Shown piece after piece: positions 61,816 to 64,000 of a DNA stretch of 64,000 nt (its first letter is position 1; each line of letters begins with the position of its first letter). Source of the stretch: Streptomyces sp. NBC_00414 (GTDB lineage Bacteria; Actinomycetota; Actinomycetes; Streptomycetales; Streptomycetaceae); NCBI RefSeq assembly GCF_036038375.1, contig NZ_CP107935.1, positions 9,052,001 to 9,116,000 of the forward strand, given 5' to 3'. The position numbers and the translations under genes were made by a program. Under the pieces are notes generated by a model. That model was not told the DNA's origin. It worked only from the letters and a program-made list of their open reading frames with translations, and ran no database searches.

Positions 61816-63240
61816 TCACGAGGCCAGACTGGTGCGGGGCCGGGACCGGCTGCTCAGCTTGCGGCGCAGCGGCAGTGGCGTACGACGGACGAGCCTGGGG
61901 CGGTGGTCGGCTGTCGCGCGCTCCGCGCCCGAGGCGTCCTCGCCCTCCGCCCTGCCGGCAACCGGGTGCAGGGCGAACAGCCCCGAGCGGAAGAGCCCGT
62001 GGTCGATTCGGCGGGCCGCGGCCGACTCCAGCTCCTCGCGGAGCGGTCCGTCGCGCAGGATCGCATCAGGACCCAGCAGGCCTTCGACGACGGCCAGCGC
62101 CCCGGAGATGTCACCGTGGCGGAGCCGTTCCCGGACCGCGGGCAGCGCCTCCGGGTCCCGGTGCACCGCGTCGATCGCCCGCAGACAGGGCAGCGCGGGT
62201 CCGCCGAGCGCCACGAGCAGTTCTTCCCGCCGCAGTTGGACGGGGTCGTGATCGACGGCCGTCAGCACCCCGTCCCGCAGCGCGATCCGGTGGCTCGCGC
62301 CACGGCAGTCCACTTGGTGCGGATCGCCGGGCTCGGGCACGGGACCGCCCACCGGCGCCGACCCGAACCCCGCCAGTGCGGCGGCGACGAGCGGATGCAG
62401 CCGCTCGGCCGGGACGAGCCCCGCCCGCAGCAGTTCCAGATCCGGCAGCACCCGGGCCGCCGCCTCCGGCAGCACCGGAAGCGCGGCGATCTCCTGCGAG
62501 GGCAACACGCCCTCGCGCAGTGGCCGGTACGTCGGGACATGGCTGTCGTCGGGGGCGACGAGTTCGAGTACGGCACGGCTGCGCGCGCCGAGCCGGACGG
62601 TGAAAGCCCCACGAGGGAGCCCCTCTGCCCGCAACAACAGCTCCGCTTCGGAGGCCCAACTCCCCACGGCCCAGGACGAGTCCTCGGGCGGCGCTCCTCC
62701 TGCCCCACAGCGCGCCGTCAGTTCGGCGCTGCGCCCGGCGTCCCAGAGATGCCGGTGCAGGTCGAGCCGGAAACGCCGCTCGGGATGCGGATGGGGGTGG
62801 TGTCCGGGGACGCCGTTCCCCGGTCCCTCCCACAGCGCGAGGGACATGCGCTGTCCGCCGTCCGCCCGGGCCGGTGGCGTCCGCACCACCAGGTGCAACG
62901 GTGTGGCGCCGTAACTCCGGTAACGAGCCAGGGAGATGGTGAGTCCGGGGCGGAGCCGTCCGTCCGGGGCGATGCGGGGCATGTGCCAGCGGAGCAGATC
63001 CGGCGCCAGCCGGCGCAGATCGTCACGGAGCCGGGTGAAGACATGGGTGCCGTGGCGATGGCGCACGGCGCGCAGATCGAGATCGACGTGGATACGGGCG
63101 GCGGCGCAGGCCCCCGCCCAGTCGCCGACCGCACGTCGTGCGGTCGCCTTCTCGATCATGGACGGTGGGACGGCGTACTCACGTACGCGCCGCCACATCG
63201 ACAGGTGGGCAGGAATCTCGTTCGCGAAGTGATGTGCCAT
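61816..63240 (-). CDS. Unknown protein associated with MoxR/VWA pair
   Basis: A 474-residue cytoplasmic protein I do not recognise. It is His/Arg-rich with helical N- and C-terminal parts. A central segment contains RYRSYGATPLHLVVRTPP and MSLALWEGPGNGVPGHHPHPHPERRFRLDLHRHLWDAGRSAELTARC; VDCRGASHRIALRDGVLTAVDHDPVQLRREELL follows. There is no signal peptide, membrane segment or obvious enzyme motif. It is first in the operon and 146 bp before the MoxR gene; its position suggests it is the third component or the client. Confidence 0.75.
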   Translation of the reverse strand: MAHHFANEIPAHLSMWRRVREYAVPPSMIEKATARRAVGDWAGACAAARIHVDLDLRAVRHRHGTHVFTRLRDDLRRLAPDLLRWHMPRIAPDGRLRPGLTISLARYRSYGATPLHLVVRTPPARADGGQRMSLALWEGPGNGVPGHHPHPHPERRFRLDLHRHLWDAGRSAELTARCGAGGAPPEDSSWAVGSWASEAELLLRAEGLPRGAFTVRLGARSRAVLELVAPDDSHVPTYRPLREGVLPSQEIAALPVLPEAAARVLPDLELLRAGLVPAERLHPLVAAALAGFGSAPVGGPVPEPGDPHQVDCRGASHRIALRDGVLTAVDHDPVQLRREELLVALGGPALPCLRAIDAVHRDPEALPAVRERLRHGDISGALAVVEGLLGPDAILRDGPLREELESAAARRIDHGLFRSGLFALHPVAGRAEGEDASGAERATADHRPRLVRRTPLPLRRKLSSRSRPRTSLAS

Positions 63241-63387
63241 CAGCACTCACCTTGCGCGAATGATTCCCCCAATCCGGAAAGGGTGAAGTTCTTCATCGCC
63301 CGCATCGTAACCATGCCGATGACGATCTGTCTGCTCTCTTTTTCTCTTCCTCGATCGACTTCGACTTGTTCGATCAACGCGCCGGAT

Positions 63388-63434
63388 CCCGGACGGGGGC
63401 CGCCGACCACGTGGTGGTGGCGGCCCCCGTCCGG
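63388..63434. terminator. Terminator downstream of flavin reductase
   Basis: CCCGGACGGGGGCCGCC pairs with GGCGGCCCCCGTCCGGG around an inner ACCAC-GTGGT stem, giving a long hairpin just after the flavin reductase stop. Confidence 0.85.
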
Positions 63435-63435
63435 G

Positions 63436-63993
63436 TCATGGGCGTCGCGCGTGCGCGAAGCCGCGGCGGTGCCAGAGCAGGCCGCCCGAGTGCGTGGGCT
63501 CGCCGCCCACACCGGTCACCCGTCCCACGAGAATCGTGTGGTCGCCTCCTTCCAGGACGTCGTGGCGGACACAGCGCAGGGTCAGCGAGGCGTCCCTGAT
63601 GACAGGGGCCAGATGGGAATCCGCCGCCAGCGGGACGCCGTCGAAGCGGTGCTCGGCCGGCCGCATGAAGCGTTTGACGAGGTGTTCCTCGCCCGGTCCC
63701 AGGAGGTGTACGGCGAAGTCCTCGGCGCCGGTCAGCGTCTCGTGCGTACGGGAGTTGCGGTCGAGGCAGACCAGGAACAGCGGCGGGGTCAACGACAGCG
63801 AGCTGACCGCGCTGGCTGTCAGGCCGCGCGGCCTGCCCCGGTCGTCGTAGCAGGTGACGATGGTGACGGGGGCGGCCAGGGCGGACATCGCGGCGCGGAA
63901 GGCGTCGGCCAGTTCCTGGGACGCTCCTTCCGGGGCAGGGGACTGGCGCTGAGACTGGGGCTGGGGCTGGGATTCGAGCAGTGTCGACGTCAT
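63436..63993 (-). CDS. Flavin reductase (FMN-binding split-barrel)
   Basis: A 185-residue flavin:NAD(P)H reductase-like protein. MSALAAPVTIVTCYDDRGRPRGLTASAVSSLSLTPPLFLVCLDRNSRTHE is diagnostic, with HLLGPGEEHLVKRF after it and ILVGRVTGV...LLWHRRGF at the end. It supplies reduced flavin to monooxygenases. The N-terminus is a Gln/Ser/Pro-rich tail. The ATG lies 7 bp before the window end, so its ribosome site is largely outside. Confidence 0.9.
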   Translation of the reverse strand: MTSTLLESQPQPQSQRQSPAPEGASQELADAFRAAMSALAAPVTIVTCYDDRGRPRGLTASAVSSLSLTPPLFLVCLDRNSRTHETLTGAEDFAVHLLGPGEEHLVKRFMRPAEHRFDGVPLAADSHLAPVIRDASLTLRCVRHDVLEGGDHTILVGRVTGVGGEPTHSGGLLWHRRGFAHARRP

Positions 63994-64000
63994 CGGGCCA

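Overview
The window reads as a Streptomyces chromosome segment. GC is very high with strong third-position GC bias, many starts are GTG or TTG with GGAGG-type ribosome sites, TetR/Lrp/LuxR regulators are dense, and several genes are streptomycete hallmarks: a 2-methylisoborneol (MIB) operon with an EshA-like shell protein, XRE-HTH/transmembrane proteins with a DUF2690 domain, DUF2630, and a DUF305/LVIVD divergent pair. I see 57 protein genes (one cut by the left edge) and one initiator tRNA. I see no rRNA, CRISPR array, insertion sequence or prophage, so this looks like ordinary chromosome with scattered accessory modules.

Layout. 1-8.5 kb: two divergent large ATPase (LAL/LuxR-type) regulators, a cytochrome P450 and a GH63 glucosidase-like enzyme. 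8.5-14.2 kb: a TetR repressor with tandem operators facing a molybdenum hydroxylase operon (2Fe-2S, FAD and molybdopterin subunits plus XdhC). 14.3-17.7 kb, minus strand: the MIB operon in the order family 2B encapsulin shell with a cNMP-like domain, 2-MIB synthase (predicted cargo), geranyl diphosphate C2-methyltransferase. 18.1-22 kb: paaABCDE, the ring-1,2-epoxidase for phenylacetyl-CoA, behind a PaaR-type operator. 22.2-26.4 kb: fprA behind a possible iron box, an SDR/TetR pair sharing three identical operators, a HAD phosphatase and an Lrp regulator. 26.6-31.6 kb: FUSC membrane protein, secreted PQQ-type sugar dehydrogenase, MFS exporter with its TetR repressor.

31.5-35.9 kb is a peptidoglycan-themed island: a secreted CHAP hydrolase with four peptidoglycan-binding domains, a small secreted repeat protein, and two coupled membrane-anchored HTH proteins, one ending in a peptidoglycan-binding domain and one in DUF2690. 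36-38.7 kb: a bacterial nitric oxide synthase oxygenase with unusual low-complexity insertions, then a beta-propeller lactonase. 38.8-50.2 kb: housekeeping and small metabolic genes (CbiX-like, BadF/BadG-type kinase, ung, BNR-repeat protein, NmrA-type SDR, OYE with divergent ArsR, xanthine/uracil permease, a second FprA-like reductase, DUF6214-like protein). 50.3-58.9 kb: DUF305 lipoprotein/LVIVD protein, TetR, DUF2630, HAD, tRNA-fMet, a secreted protein, Lrp/amino acid dehydrogenase pair, HxlR/alpha-beta hydrolase pair. 59-63.2 kb: a three-gene operon of unknown protein, MoxR AAA+ ATPase and a VWA/metallopeptidase-like protein. The window ends with a flavin reductase.

The best candidates for unusual biology are the encapsulated MIB pathway with a very short predicted cargo-loading tail, the peptidoglycan-sensing HTH pair, the repeat-inserted NOS, and the MoxR/VWA-protease/unknown triad. 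Functions are assigned from motifs and gene order seen by eye; no database search was run.
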